A stretch of DNA of 13,279 nt, from assembly GCA_964458655.1 (NCBI GenBank), contig CAYWJT010000063.1, forward strand, positions 1 to 13,279, given 5' to 3'. Every line of letters begins with the position of its first letter. The first letter of the stretch is position 1. The stretch is from CAYWJT01 sp964458655. GTDB lineage: Bacteria; Acidobacteriota; Aminicenantia; Aminicenantales; Saccharicenantaceae. This document shows, piece by piece, positions 1 to 7,458 of this stretch. The translations under genes were made by a program, and so were the position numbers. The notes under the pieces are model-generated. The model searched no databases, was not told the DNA's origin, and saw only the letters and a list, made by a program, of their open reading frames with translations.

Positions 1-2
1 GG

Positions 3-854
3 GCCGAACAGCTTTTGGCCGAGAGCACCGGAAAGGAAGGCCAGGGCATCGTGCCGGTCTTCGAGACGAGGGTCGACGAGTTGAGCGCTTACGGCCGGGA
101 CCGTATTTTCGTCCTTCTCCAGGGCCCCGGCGACCCAAGCGTCGTTGAGGACGCAAACCGTCTGGCCGCATCCGGCTTCCCCGTGATCTTATTTCCTCTG
201 GATGGTATACACGGCCTCGGCGCCGCCTTTTTCGTATGGGAGGAGGCGACGGCCTTGGCGGGAGCCGTCATGGGCGTAAACCCCTTCGACCAGCCCGATG
301 TGGAGGCGGCCAAGAGCCGGACGAGGCAACTGCTCGGCCGCGGCCCGGGCCAGCCCGTTCCGGCCGGGGCTGAGGCCTCCCTGGTCGAGGAGAATATAAG
401 AGTGTTCGGAGTCGGGCCGGCTGTGAGCGTGTCGGAGGCGCTCGAGACCTTTTTCGGAAAGAGAGGCCCTGACGATTATCTGGCCATACAGGCCTTTCTG
501 CCGCCTTCGGCCGACATGACAGAGGCCCTCGACCGGCTGGCGGCCGGGTTGAGGCGAAGGTCCGGACTGCCTGTCACGGTCGGCTTCGGGCCGCGCTACC
601 TGCATTCGACCGGTCAGTTGCACAAGGGTAAAAGAAGCGGCCTGTTCCTGCAACTGGCGGCTTCCCGGCACGCCGAGCTCGCCGTTCCCGAAGTCCCCGG
701 AGTGGGCAGGCCGGCCCGCTCATTCCGCGAGCTTTTCGCGGCTCAGAGCTGGGGGGACTGGCTGGCGCTAAAAGAAAAGGGACGGCCTGTGATGAGGCTC
801 GAGCTGCCGACGCCGGACGCGGCGTTGCTGGACCGGCTCTCGCTGAGAACCTGA
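3..854 (+). CDS. pgi: Glucose-6-phosphate isomerase, C-terminal part (probably the Pgi half of a bifunctional transaldolase/Pgi)
   Basis: Cytosolic enzyme interconverting glucose 6-phosphate and fructose 6-phosphate. The reading frame is open to the left edge: codons before the TTG at position 15 read AEQLL and continue into AESTGKEGQGIVPV, a conserved stretch of this family, so the gene is cut by the window and that TTG is not the start. Other visible signatures are GVNPFDQPDVEAAK and, near the end, GFGPRYLHSTGQLHKG, both typical of the Tal-Pgi subtype. About 283 residues are present, against roughly 900 or more for a full transaldolase-Pgi fusion or about 550 for a stand-alone Pgi; which of the two it is cannot be decided here. 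The frame ends with TGA at 852-854. A 7-bp GC-rich inverted repeat follows (879-885 with 902-908) but has no U-tract, so no clear terminator is seen. Confidence 0.9.
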   Translation, partial: AEQLLAESTGKEGQGIVPVFETRVDELSAYGRDRIFVLLQGPGDPSVVEDANRLAASGFPVILFPLDGIHGLGAAFFVWEEATALAGAVMGVNPFDQPDVEAAKSRTRQLLGRGPGQPVPAGAEASLVEENIRVFGVGPAVSVSEALETFFGKRGPDDYLAIQAFLPPSADMTEALDRLAAGLRRRSGLPVTVGFGPRYLHSTGQLHKGKRSGLFLQLAASRHAELAVPEVPGVGRPARSFRELFAAQSWGDWLALKEKGRPVMRLELPTPDAALLDRLSLRT

Positions 855-1035
855 TCGAAATCGGCGGCTAAAAGCCCCGCCGGCCCGGCCGGACAGTCGC
901 TGGCCGGCCCCAATTTAGATACCCCTAAAGGTCCGCGACCGGCGCGCGCCCGCAGAGATCCTTGTCTCCCCCAAACCCTCTGAAGCATACGCCCGGCCTG
1001 CTTTTACCGGAAAGCGCCGGAGAACGGGGTAAGAT

Positions 1036-1070
1036 AAAAAAGGCGCCGGACACGCGCGGCGCCCGGCGCC
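1036..1070 (-). terminator. Rho-independent terminator of the lipoprotein gene
   Basis: Read on the minus strand, an 8-bp perfect GC stem (GGCGCCGG at 1070-1063 with CCGGCGCC at 1049-1042) is followed at once by six U residues (1041-1036). It lies about 20 bp past the stop of the lipoprotein gene at 1092. The poly-U lies on the minus-strand side only, so it serves the leftward gene and not pgi. Confidence 0.8.
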
Positions 1071-1091
1071 TGGACTTTCCCGCGTTTCTCT

Positions 1092-1790
1092 TTAGAACAG
1101 CCCGACCAGGACCAGGTCGGCGTGGAAGAGTTCCTTGGTCTTGTTGCGGGTCTTGGCGTCGACCGTGTCCTTGATCTTTAAGTAGAACCAGAAATTATCG
1201 AACAGGCGCAGCTTGGCGAGATAGTACTTGGCGAAATCGGTCATGGAATCGACGATGACCCGGCCGACTTCCTTGCCCTTGGAGTCGAGGACGATGACGG
1301 TCGAGTCCTGGAGCTTGCCGAAGACCTTGCCCTTATCCTTGCCCGCCCATTCGTCGGCCTGCTTGTAAGTGGTTATGGTGAGGGCCGGATAGCCGTCCCT
1401 GTCCTGTAGGTCGACGGCCTGGCTCAGGTCGAGCTCGGCCGTCCTGTTGAACACCTGGGTATACGCTCCGGAAGCTTCCTTGACTTCGGCCGAATCGGCC
1501 CTGAACACCCAGGGCTTGTCCGGCAGGACCTCGCCGTGAACGCGGACGTCTTTGCCCAGGAGCGAAGAAGCGTCAAAGCCTTCCAGGATTATGTCGAAAC
1601 CCTGGGCCGTGGGGATATACATGTATTTGCCGACGGCGAACTTGACGGTGCCCTCATAGACGTTCTGAGGCTTCTGGACCTGCTCGGTCGCCGGTTTCTC
1701 CGCCTTTTTCTGACAGGCGGAAACCGAGAAGACGAAAGCCACCGTGCAGACTGTCAGGATGAGAACCGCTATCTTTCTTGAGGGAGCCAT
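1092..1790 (-). CDS. Lipoprotein of unknown function
   Basis: A 232-residue exported protein. It has a basic N-terminus, a hydrophobic stretch (about residues 8-22) and a canonical lipobox V-S-A-C with the acceptor cysteine at residue 26, so it should be lipidated and anchored in the envelope. The mature part starts with a Lys/Glu/Gln-rich linker, then a compact beta-rich segment (about 44-105, from VYEGTVKFAVGKYMYIP) that looks OB-fold-like to me, and a C-terminal half with many charged residues. I recognise no catalytic motif or named family. The ATG at 1790 is preceded by GGAGGT with 6 nt between, a strong ribosome site. It has its own promoter candidate at 1891-1919 and its own terminator, so it can be expressed independently of the FecR/DUF6600 gene upstream, although no terminator separates the two. 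Confidence 0.85.
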   Translation of the reverse strand: MAPSRKIAVLILTVCTVAFVFSVSACQKKAEKPATEQVQKPQNVYEGTVKFAVGKYMYIPTAQGFDIILEGFDASSLLGKDVRVHGEVLPDKPWVFRADSAEVKEASGAYTQVFNRTAELDLSQAVDLQDRDGYPALTITTYKQADEWAGKDKGKVFGKLQDSTVIVLDSKGKEVGRVIVDSMTDFAKYYLAKLRLFDNFWFYLKIKDTVDAKTRNKTKELFHADLVLVGLF

Positions 1791-1890
1791 GTAGTTACCT
1801 CCATGCTGAAGACTCTTGTCGACGGGCCGACCAAGCGGCGGTCATCAACTTACATTCTACCCCGGACACGCAACGCCGGGCAAGGTAAAC

Positions 1891-1919
1891 TTTATACCAC
1901 TGTCCTCGGGAAAAGTAAA
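1891..1919 (-). promoter_or_regulatory. Sigma-70-type promoter for the lipoprotein gene
   Basis: On the minus strand TTTACT (1919-1914, 4/6 to TTGACA), a 17-bp spacer and TATAAA (1896-1891, 5/6 to TATAAT). The expected start is near 1884, giving a leader of about 94 nt. The leader contains a 5-bp GC hairpin (1876-1880 with 1861-1865). The -35 box is 13 bp past the stop of the upstream gene. Confidence 0.5.
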
Positions 1920-1932
1920 GATTTTGGAAGGG

Positions 1933-4164
1933 TCAGCCTTTTTTCCTGACGCCGCCCGAAGCGTGCCCGGAGGAGCCGGAGGTTCGGGAGCCGGAAGAGG
2001 AGCCGGCCGAGCGGGACGCCGAACCCAGGCCGGCTGAAGAACCGCGAGCCGGGCTCGAAGGCCGGGAATAAGACCCGGCGGACCGCCCCGAGGGAGCGGA
2101 CAACCGGGGAGAAGAATAGGCCGGTGCTGAAGGCCGCGGAGAATAGCTCGGCCTGGAAGAGATCCCTGAAGAGCGCCAGGTCTGCGCAGGGGACCTGGGT
2201 TCAGAGGACCTGGAGCCGTAGGAAGTCCGACCGGTCGCCTGCGAAGGGGCACTCTGCGTGGTCCGGGAGGGATAGGCACGCAGAGAGCCTGACGCGGACC
2301 GCGCGGCTCTCTCCGAAGCGGAGTAATCGCGACTGACGTAAGCCGACGACCTGTCGGTCGTGGCGGTCTGATAGGAACTCGAGGTCCTGCCGAATGACGC
2401 GGAGGAAGGATACTGCTTTATTTTTTCGCCCGTTTTCACGGCGCCTGAAGTCGTTTCTTCCCGTTTCTTGACCCGGTCTCCGGAAGAGCCGCTGTGGGCC
2501 CCACCCGGGTTCTTTTCTCTGACCGCGGTGTTGCCTCCTGTCGAAGGCATGGAACGTGGAGCGGAAACCTCTTTGCGGCCAGTTTCCTGAGGGCCCAAAG
2601 TCCGGACCGAACCCGCGCCGGGCTGGCTGCCGCTCTCCTGCCTGGAAGGAAAGGTCCTGATGATGCCGCGCTCGCCGGGCTGCCGCGCGTTCCCTTCCGC
2701 GGCCTCTTTCAGCGTACGCGAAGGCGCGCCGGGAACGCCCTCCCTCCCGGCCTCGAGCGAGCGGCTCCCGCCCGAAACCGTCCCGGCCTCCTGCTTCAGG
2801 CTGCCGGGGGAGAGCCTGGGAGTCGTCCTGCCGGTCGAAGGCGAGGCCTGGGGCCTGACCGAGCGGACCGCGGGCTCGCCGCGGCCCTCGCGGTCGCCTC
2901 GGAAGAGCTGTTCGGCCCTGACCGCCTGAGGCCCGGCCAGGGAAGCTTCAGGCCTCAGCTCCGGCTGCTCGGCCCGGAGCGCCACCTGGTCGACGCCGCG
3001 CAGCTCGTCCGGCCGCAGTTGCCTGCGCGCGGATGCGGGCCGCTGTAGCTCGTTGCGGCGCACGACCGTCATCGCCCGGTTGTTCACCGGGAAGCGGTTG
3101 TCCCGGTAGCGGTCATAGAAGTAGTTGTTGACGATGACCACCGGGCGGTTGTACCAGCTGAGAGGGCACCAGCCGATGTAGTCCCCATCCCACCACCAGT
3201 GGACCCAGGCGGGGCCCCAGTGATAATGGGGTATCCAATACCAGCCGAGGCCGACGCGCCAGTGCCAGCGGCCGTAATGATAGACCGCCCAGCCCCAGGG
3301 CTCGGAGGCAACCCAGGTCCAGCCGATCACCGGGTACCAGACCCAGCGGCCGAAAAGATACGGCCGCCAGTCGGCGTAGGTCACGATAGGGACCCAGACA
3401 TAGCCGTATGGACGCTCATAGACCCAGCGGCCCGAGGAGTCGAGCTCGTCCTCGTACTCGTCGAGGGCGGACGGCAGGTACCTGGTCGTGCTCTTGGGCG
3501 CGAGCAGGCTTTCCCGTTCCTCGTTCCAGGCGTCGAACTCGTCGCCCGCGGCGTAAAAGTAATCGGGTTCGCCCAGCAGCTCGCCGTCGCGCGCGGCCAC
3601 GGTCTCCTTGCGGTTCACGACCGCTGACCCGCCCTCGCCCGCGGCTTCCACGGCGCCCTCCACCACATGGACCCGCGTGCCGTTGCCGTTCTCGACCGAG
3701 AACCGGTACAGGCCTTCCTGCAGGATGTAATAGGAGGCGTCGGGCGTGTGGACCTCGACCGATTTCTCTTTCTCAAGGGTCCCGACCTTGACGTACGCCG
3801 ACCCTTCCAGCAAATATATCTTAATGAAATAGTTGTTCTCGTCAGGGAGTTCGGCCAGCTCGGCCTTGGTGTTCTCGTCCAGCCGCAGGCAGTTGCGCCT
3901 GCCGAAATGCACCTCGGCCCGGCCTTTTTCGGTGGCCAGCTTGTCGCCACGGACGAGGACGAGGTTCACTTCGCCCTTTTCGTAGCCAAGGTCCGAGGAC
4001 CGCTGGACGAAAACGTCGCCGGCGACGTAATTCAACCGGGCGTAGCTGTAGGCGTAGTAGCCTTCATCGCCGGGTTGGGCCGATTGGCCGGCGAAGGCGG
4101 CCGGTGAGAGGAAGATCGCCAAAGCCACAAGAGCCGCGAGGGACCTTGTTAGGGCTTTTTTCAT
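1933..4164 (-). CDS. Exported FecR-domain / DUF6600 protein with long Ser/Arg/Pro-rich tail
   Basis: A 743-residue envelope protein. Signal peptide 1-25 (MKKALTRSLAALVALAIFL..., cleavage after AFA). Residues about 40-190 form a FecR-like beta domain (YVAGDVFVQ, a hydrophobic core, VEVHTPDASYYI, VVEGAV). Residues about 240-340 are extremely rich in Trp and Tyr with repeating PYGYVWVP, GRWVWYP, GWTWV, PWGWAVYHYGRW and GWCPL patterns, typical of DUF6600. The remaining 370 or so residues are low-complexity Ser/Arg/Pro/Gly, ending in KKG. I chose the ATG at 4164 over the in-frame ATG at 4197: AGGAG sits 7 nt upstream of 4164, the signal peptide begins there, and the predicted sigma-54 start (about 4182) lies downstream of 4197. 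The family's role is unknown; a structural or cell-envelope binding function is inferred. It differs from classical FecR, which is an inner-membrane anti-sigma factor: no cytoplasmic anti-sigma segment is present. Confidence 0.85.
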   Translation of the reverse strand: MKKALTRSLAALVALAIFLSPAAFAGQSAQPGDEGYYAYSYARLNYVAGDVFVQRSSDLGYEKGEVNLVLVRGDKLATEKGRAEVHFGRRNCLRLDENTKAELAELPDENNYFIKIYLLEGSAYVKVGTLEKEKSVEVHTPDASYYILQEGLYRFSVENGNGTRVHVVEGAVEAAGEGGSAVVNRKETVAARDGELLGEPDYFYAAGDEFDAWNEERESLLAPKSTTRYLPSALDEYEDELDSSGRWVYERPYGYVWVPIVTYADWRPYLFGRWVWYPVIGWTWVASEPWGWAVYHYGRWHWRVGLGWYWIPHYHWGPAWVHWWWDGDYIGWCPLSWYNRPVVIVNNYFYDRYRDNRFPVNNRAMTVVRRNELQRPASARRQLRPDELRGVDQVALRAEQPELRPEASLAGPQAVRAEQLFRGDREGRGEPAVRSVRPQASPSTGRTTPRLSPGSLKQEAGTVSGGSRSLEAGREGVPGAPSRTLKEAAEGNARQPGERGIIRTFPSRQESGSQPGAGSVRTLGPQETGRKEVSAPRSMPSTGGNTAVREKNPGGAHSGSSGDRVKKREETTSGAVKTGEKIKQYPSSASFGRTSSSYQTATTDRSSAYVSRDYSASERAARSASGSLRAYPSRTTQSAPSQATGRTSYGSRSSEPRSPAQTWRSSGISSRPSYSPRPSAPAYSSPRLSAPSGRSAGSYSRPSSPARGSSAGLGSASRSAGSSSGSRTSGSSGHASGGVRKKG

Positions 4165-4191
4165 CTTCTTTCTCCTTTCCGGCCTATTATG

Positions 4192-4209
4192 TTGCAACTA
4201 ACGTGCCAA
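4192..4209 (-). promoter_or_regulatory. Sigma-54 (RpoN) promoter of the FecR/DUF6600 gene
   Basis: The minus strand reads TTGGCACGTTAGTTGCAA, matching the sigma-54 consensus YTGGCACG-N4-TTGCW at every defined position, with GG at -24 and GC at -12 correctly spaced. The predicted start is near 4182. That gives an 18-nt leader holding exactly the AGGAG ribosome site and then the ATG at 4164. Promoter, leader, ribosome site and start codon are all consistent. An activator of the NtrC class would be required. Confidence 0.8.
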
Positions 4210-4231
4210 CAAGCCACGCCTGATAAGAGCA

Positions 4232-4245
4232 TAGGACCTGTCCTA
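4232..4245. repeat. 14-bp inverted repeat, possible activator or operator site
   Basis: TAGGAC-CT-GTCCTA, 6-bp perfect arms around a 2-bp centre. It is centred about 56 bp upstream of the predicted sigma-54 start at 4182. It could be an activator site, but enhancer-binding proteins usually bind further upstream. It also lies just past the U-tract of the neighbouring terminator, so it may have no binding role. Confidence 0.35.
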
Positions 4246-4255
4246 AAAAAGGGAC

Positions 4256-4292
4256 AAAAAAGAGGGGAGAACCGGTTTACCGGTCCTCCCCT
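4256..4292 (-). terminator. Strong rho-independent terminator after the Spy-like gene
   Basis: On the minus strand a 13-bp stem (4292-4280 with 4275-4263) closes a UAAA tetraloop and is followed by C and six U (4261-4256). A second run of six U lies at 4250-4245. The only irregular pair is G-U on the minus strand, where the plus strand would have an A-C mismatch, so the hairpin is built for leftward transcripts. It ends the Spy-like gene and insulates the sigma-54 promoter just beyond it. Confidence 0.9.
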
Positions 4293-4316
4293 GTCGCGCG
4301 ACTTGACCTATCTGAA

Positions 4317-4868
4317 TTACCGAATAAAGAAACCGCCCGGCACTCTATATCGACTGTGCATTGCGAAACGCCCCATCCGGAACCTTCCTGGGGCCATTCT
4401 CATGCCCAGCCTGCCCATCGGCCCGAACATCATGCCGCGCCGCAAGCTTTTGATCTTCTCCAGCTGTTCGGCCGTGAAGATCTTCTCCCACTCCAGCCGG
4501 TTTTTGAGGGCCGCTTTCTCTCGCTCGGCCCTGACCTTCGACATCCTGTCGATCAGGCCTTCGAGCTTGGACCGATTGGCCTTGGGATCGTCCATGAGGT
4601 CCCGCATCTCGCGCCTGAGCTTGGTCATCTCGTCCATGAACGAGTCACGTTCCTTGACCCTCGCCTTGCGTAACTCCTCAAGCTTCTTCTCCTGGTCCGG
4701 GGTGAGCTTGAGCTCCTCCTTCCAGTTCATCATGCCCTGCATTCCCAGACGGGGCCGGTCCTGTCCGCGCATCATCCCCTGGGCGAAGGCCAGGGACGCT
4801 AACACGGTCGTCGCCAGGATGAGCGCCAGCAGCGTCTTCGGCATCCAGCCTGTCCTCATCTTTATCAT
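4317..4868 (-). CDS. Spy/CpxP-like periplasmic protein (LTxxQ family), Met-rich
   Basis: A 183-residue exported helical protein. Signal peptide about 1-29 (cleavage after AFA, before Gln30). The core has the two family motifs LTPDQ (55-59) and a related FTAEQ (131-135), separated by highly charged amphipathic helix (KKLEELRKARVKERD... through MSKVRAEREKAALKNRLEWEK). This fits the Spy/CpxP/periplasmic metal-sensor superfamily, whose members act as periplasmic chaperones or stress/metal sensors. Regions flanking the core are Met- and Arg-rich (GMMRG and LGMQGMM before it; about 145-170 after it), which could bind metal; that is inference. The ATG at 4868 has AGGAGG 6 nt upstream. It lies 66 bp downstream of the ABC permease gene with no terminator between, so read-through from that operon is possible. 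I see no convincing promoter of its own. Confidence 0.8.
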   Translation of the reverse strand: MIKMRTGWMPKTLLALILATTVLASLAFAQGMMRGQDRPRLGMQGMMNWKEELKLTPDQEKKLEELRKARVKERDSFMDEMTKLRREMRDLMDDPKANRSKLEGLIDRMSKVRAEREKAALKNRLEWEKIFTAEQLEKIKSLRRGMMFGPMGRLGMRMAPGRFRMGRFAMHSRYRVPGGFFIR

Positions 4869-4934
4869 GAGAAACCTCCTTTATTCGCTTTTCACCCCTT
4901 TAGACAATCATCCGGCCGGCATCCTTTGCGGCCC

Positions 4935-5909
4935 TCAGGACCGGGCACGGTGCCTCAAACGGTCCAGCGTGACCGCCGCGATGATGATGACGCCGATGAT
5001 GATCTCCTGGATGAAGTTCGGCCAGCCCATCATGGTGCAGCCGTTCCTGAGGAAGGCCATGATGAGGACGCCGACCATCGAGCCCAGGATGCTGCCTTCT
5101 CCGCCGCTGAGGCTGGCCCCGCCGATGACCACGGCCGCAATGATGTCGAGTTCCAGGCCCACGGCCACGGTGGGGTCGCCCACGGTCAGCCGGGCGAACT
5201 CCATGACTCCGGCCAAGCCGGCGAAAAGGCCGCCTATCACGTAAACCGCGGCCTTGACCCTGTCGGTGCGGACGCCGCACAGCCGGGCGGCCTGTTCGTT
5301 CGAGCCGATGGCGAAGACGTGGCGGCCGAAGACCGTGTAGCGCAGCACGGCGGCCATAAGCAGGGCGAGCACGATGACCAGCCAGACGCCCGGAGCCAGC
5401 AGCAGCCAGGAAGGTCTCGGGCTCTTGGCCATCAGCTCGTTCACCCAGGTCAGGGGCGCGTCGATCTTCTGGTTGCCGGAGATCCACTTGGCGGCGCCCC
5501 TGGCGACGCCCATGGTCCCCAGAGTGACTATGAAGGGCACCAGCCTGAGCTTCGTTACCAGCAGTCCGTTCAGGCCGCCCACCAGTCCCCCGGCCAGGAC
5601 GCCCAAGATGACCGCGGCCGGCGGCGACGCCCCCGAGTTCACCGCGTGGGCGGTGATGACGCTCGAGAAGGCCAGCGTGGAGGCCGCCGACAGGTCGATG
5701 CCTCCGCTCGCGATGATCAGGGTCATGCCCAGGGCCCCGAGCGCGACGATCACGGACTGGGCGGCCACGCTCTTGAGGTTGGCCGGCCTGAGGAACCTGT
5801 CCCTGACCTCGGGCACCAGCGAGAAGATCAGGATGACGAAGACAAGCCCGATAAAAGGACCGGCCAGGTTGACGACGCGCTTAAGCCTTTCTCTCGGTCC
5901 TGTTCCCAT
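4935..5909 (-). CDS. Sugar ABC transporter permease (RbsC-like, BPD_transp_2 family)
   Basis: Inner-membrane permease of a ribose/simple-sugar type importer, about 324 residues, the normal length. It is strongly hydrophobic, with several predicted membrane segments (for example GPFIGLVFVILIFSL, VIVALGALGMTLIIASGG, WLVIVLALLMAAVL, IIIGVIIIAAVTL). It has the family motif ASGGIDLSAAS and the later GGASLSGGEGSILG region. The start is chosen at 5909: AGGTGA lies 5 nt upstream, while the in-frame ATG at 5924 (5 codons longer) has no ribosome site. Its start overlaps the end of the ATPase gene by 29 bp, so it is translationally coupled. It is the last gene of the three-gene cassette. The substrate cannot be told from sequence; ribose, xylose, galactose or inositol are all possible. 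Confidence 0.9.
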   Translation of the reverse strand: MGTGPRERLKRVVNLAGPFIGLVFVILIFSLVPEVRDRFLRPANLKSVAAQSVIVALGALGMTLIIASGGIDLSAASTLAFSSVITAHAVNSGASPPAAVILGVLAGGLVGGLNGLLVTKLRLVPFIVTLGTMGVARGAAKWISGNQKIDAPLTWVNELMAKSPRPSWLLLAPGVWLVIVLALLMAAVLRYTVFGRHVFAIGSNEQAARLCGVRTDRVKAAVYVIGGLFAGLAGVMEFARLTVGDPTVAVGLELDIIAAVVIGGASLSGGEGSILGSMVGVLIMAFLRNGCTMMGWPNFIQEIIIGVIIIAAVTLDRLRHRARS

Positions 5910-7458
5910 GGCTCTCACCTTCATTAAACCCGGAGGCGGCCTCGGCTGCGGCCGACCGACCCGTGGTCGCGGCCGCCATCAAACTTGGCATGTCCCAGGC
6001 CCGGGCGGGCCTCTCTTCCACCGGGCGGCCCCTGTGGAAAACAACGATCCTGTCCGCGATGCCGAGCAGCTCGGGGAAATAAGAGCTGACGAAGATCACG
6101 CTCCTGCCGCCGGCGGCCATCTCGCCGACCCAGGCGTAAACCTGGGCCTTGCTGACCACGTCGATGCCGCGGGTAGGCTCGTCGAGGAGAAGGACGGAAG
6201 CGTCCTGGTGCATGAGCCTGGCCATGGCCACCTTCTGTTGGTTGCCGCCTGAAAGCTCCCTGACCCGCTGCCAAGGGCCCGAGGCCTTGACTTTCAGGGA
6301 CCCAATCAGGGCTGCGACGGCCCCGGCCTGCTTCCTGGTCCTCAGGAAGCCGAATCTCCTGTATGGCGAAAAATCGCTCAGGGCCACGTTGTCGGCGATG
6401 GATTGCGAGACGGCCAGCCCTTCGCCCTGCCGGTCTTCGCTCAGAAGGCCGAACCCGTCCTCAATCCGAGCCCAGGGCCGGCCGCGGGTAAGGTCACGTC
6501 CGTTCAGGACGACCAGGCCGTCCGCGACTTCGTCCAGCCCGAACAGCGTCCGCAGGAACTCTGTCCGGCCCGAGCCGACCAGCCCAGCCACACCCAGGAT
6601 CTCACCCCGGGCGAGATTCAGGCTGACGGGCGAGGACATCCCGCCTCCCATGAGACCCTTGACCTCGAGCACCGTTCCTCCGGGCTCGTGCGGGACCCGG
6701 GGGAACATATCGGTCATCTTCTGTCCGATCATCATCTGGACCAGGTCGTCGATGCCCGCCTGCCCCATCCTCCCCGAACCGGCGTTCCGGCCGTCCCTGA
6801 GCACGGCGAAGGCGTCGGCCACCTGCATCACCTCCTCCAGGAAATGGCTGATGTAGATGACGCTGACGCCGCGGGCCTTGAGCCTGCGGATGAGCTCGAA
6901 GAGCCGGCGGGCATCTCCCTCGCTCAATGAACTGGTCGGCTCGTCGAGCACAAGGATCTTGGCCTCGTTGGCCAGGGCCCTGGCGATCTCCACCACCTGC
7001 CTCGCGCCCATGCCCAGGCCCGAAACCCTGGCGTCAGGTCGGATCTCCGGGTGGCTGACGGTCTCCAACACCTTTCGCACCAGTTCCCGCCTGGCCCGGC
7101 GGTTCAGCCATCCCCTGGAGGACGGCTCGCGGCCGAGGACGATGTTCTCCTCGACCGAAAGCTGAGGCGCCAGGGTCAGCTCCTGGTAAACGATGGAGAT
7201 GCCGTGTCTTATGCCGTCAAGCGGCGAAGTCGGCCGGTATGGCCGACCTTCGATAGTCATCCGGCCCGCGTCCGGCAGCAGGGCTCCGCTCAGGACCTTG
7301 ACCAGGGTGCTCTTGCCGGCGCCGTTCTCGCCGATCAAGGCCAGGACCTCGGCCCGAGCCAGGCTGAGACCGACGTTATCGAGGGCGCGGGTGGCCCCGA
7401 AGGACTTGGAAATCCCTTCCATCAGAAGGACGGGTTCGGGCCGGTCTCGGTCTTCCAT
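5881..7458 (-). CDS. Sugar ABC transporter ATP-binding protein, two nucleotide-binding domains (RbsA/MglA-like)
   Basis: A 525-residue cytoplasmic ATPase with two fused ABC domains, as in RbsA, MglA and XylG. Domain 1: Walker A GENGAGKST (43-51), Q-loop Gln92, Walker B ILVLDEP (168-174), H-loop His205; its signature is degenerate (LGMGARQ around 148-154). Domain 2: the Walker A position reads GLVGSGRTE (292-300) without the lysine, while signature LSGGNQQK (402-409) and Walker B VLLLDEPTRGID (422-433) are intact. A degenerate second Walker A is normal in this subfamily, so one intact composite site is expected. The ATG at 7458 overlaps the stop of the binding-protein gene (TGATG). No strong ribosome site precedes it, which suggests termination-reinitiation. 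Confidence 0.93.
   Translation of the reverse strand: MEDRDRPEPVLLMEGISKSFGATRALDNVGLSLARAEVLALIGENGAGKSTLVKVLSGALLPDAGRMTIEGRPYRPTSPLDGIRHGISIVYQELTLAPQLSVEENIVLGREPSSRGWLNRRARRELVRKVLETVSHPEIRPDARVSGLGMGARQVVEIARALANEAKILVLDEPTSSLSEGDARRLFELIRRLKARGVSVIYISHFLEEVMQVADAFAVLRDGRNAGSGRMGQAGIDDLVQMMIGQKMTDMFPRVPHEPGGTVLEVKGLMGGGMSSPVSLNLARGEILGVAGLVGSGRTEFLRTLFGLDEVADGLVVLNGRDLTRGRPWARIEDGFGLLSEDRQGEGLAVSQSIADNVALSDFSPYRRFGFLRTRKQAGAVAALIGSLKVKASGPWQRVRELSGGNQQKVAMARLMHQDASVLLLDEPTRGIDVVSKAQVYAWVGEMAAGGRSVIFVSSYFPELLGIADRIVVFHRGRPVEERPARAWDMPSLMAAATTGRSAAAEAASGFNEGESHGNRTERKA

Noticed and set aside
879..908. GC-rich inverted repeat after pgi as a terminator
   Set aside because: A 7-bp stem with a 16-nt loop and no U-tract; GGCC repeats are common background in this sequence.
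2494..3048. 184-codon plus-strand reading frame
   Set aside because: It lies entirely antisense to the low-complexity tail of the FecR/DUF6600 gene, has Ala/Gly/Arg-rich shadow composition and no ribosome site.
4926..5927. Long plus-strand frames opposite the ABC permease and ATPase genes
   Set aside because: Asp/Gly/His/Arg-rich or Pro/Ser-rich shadow composition typical of antisense frames in GC-rich DNA; the minus strand encodes clear family motifs.
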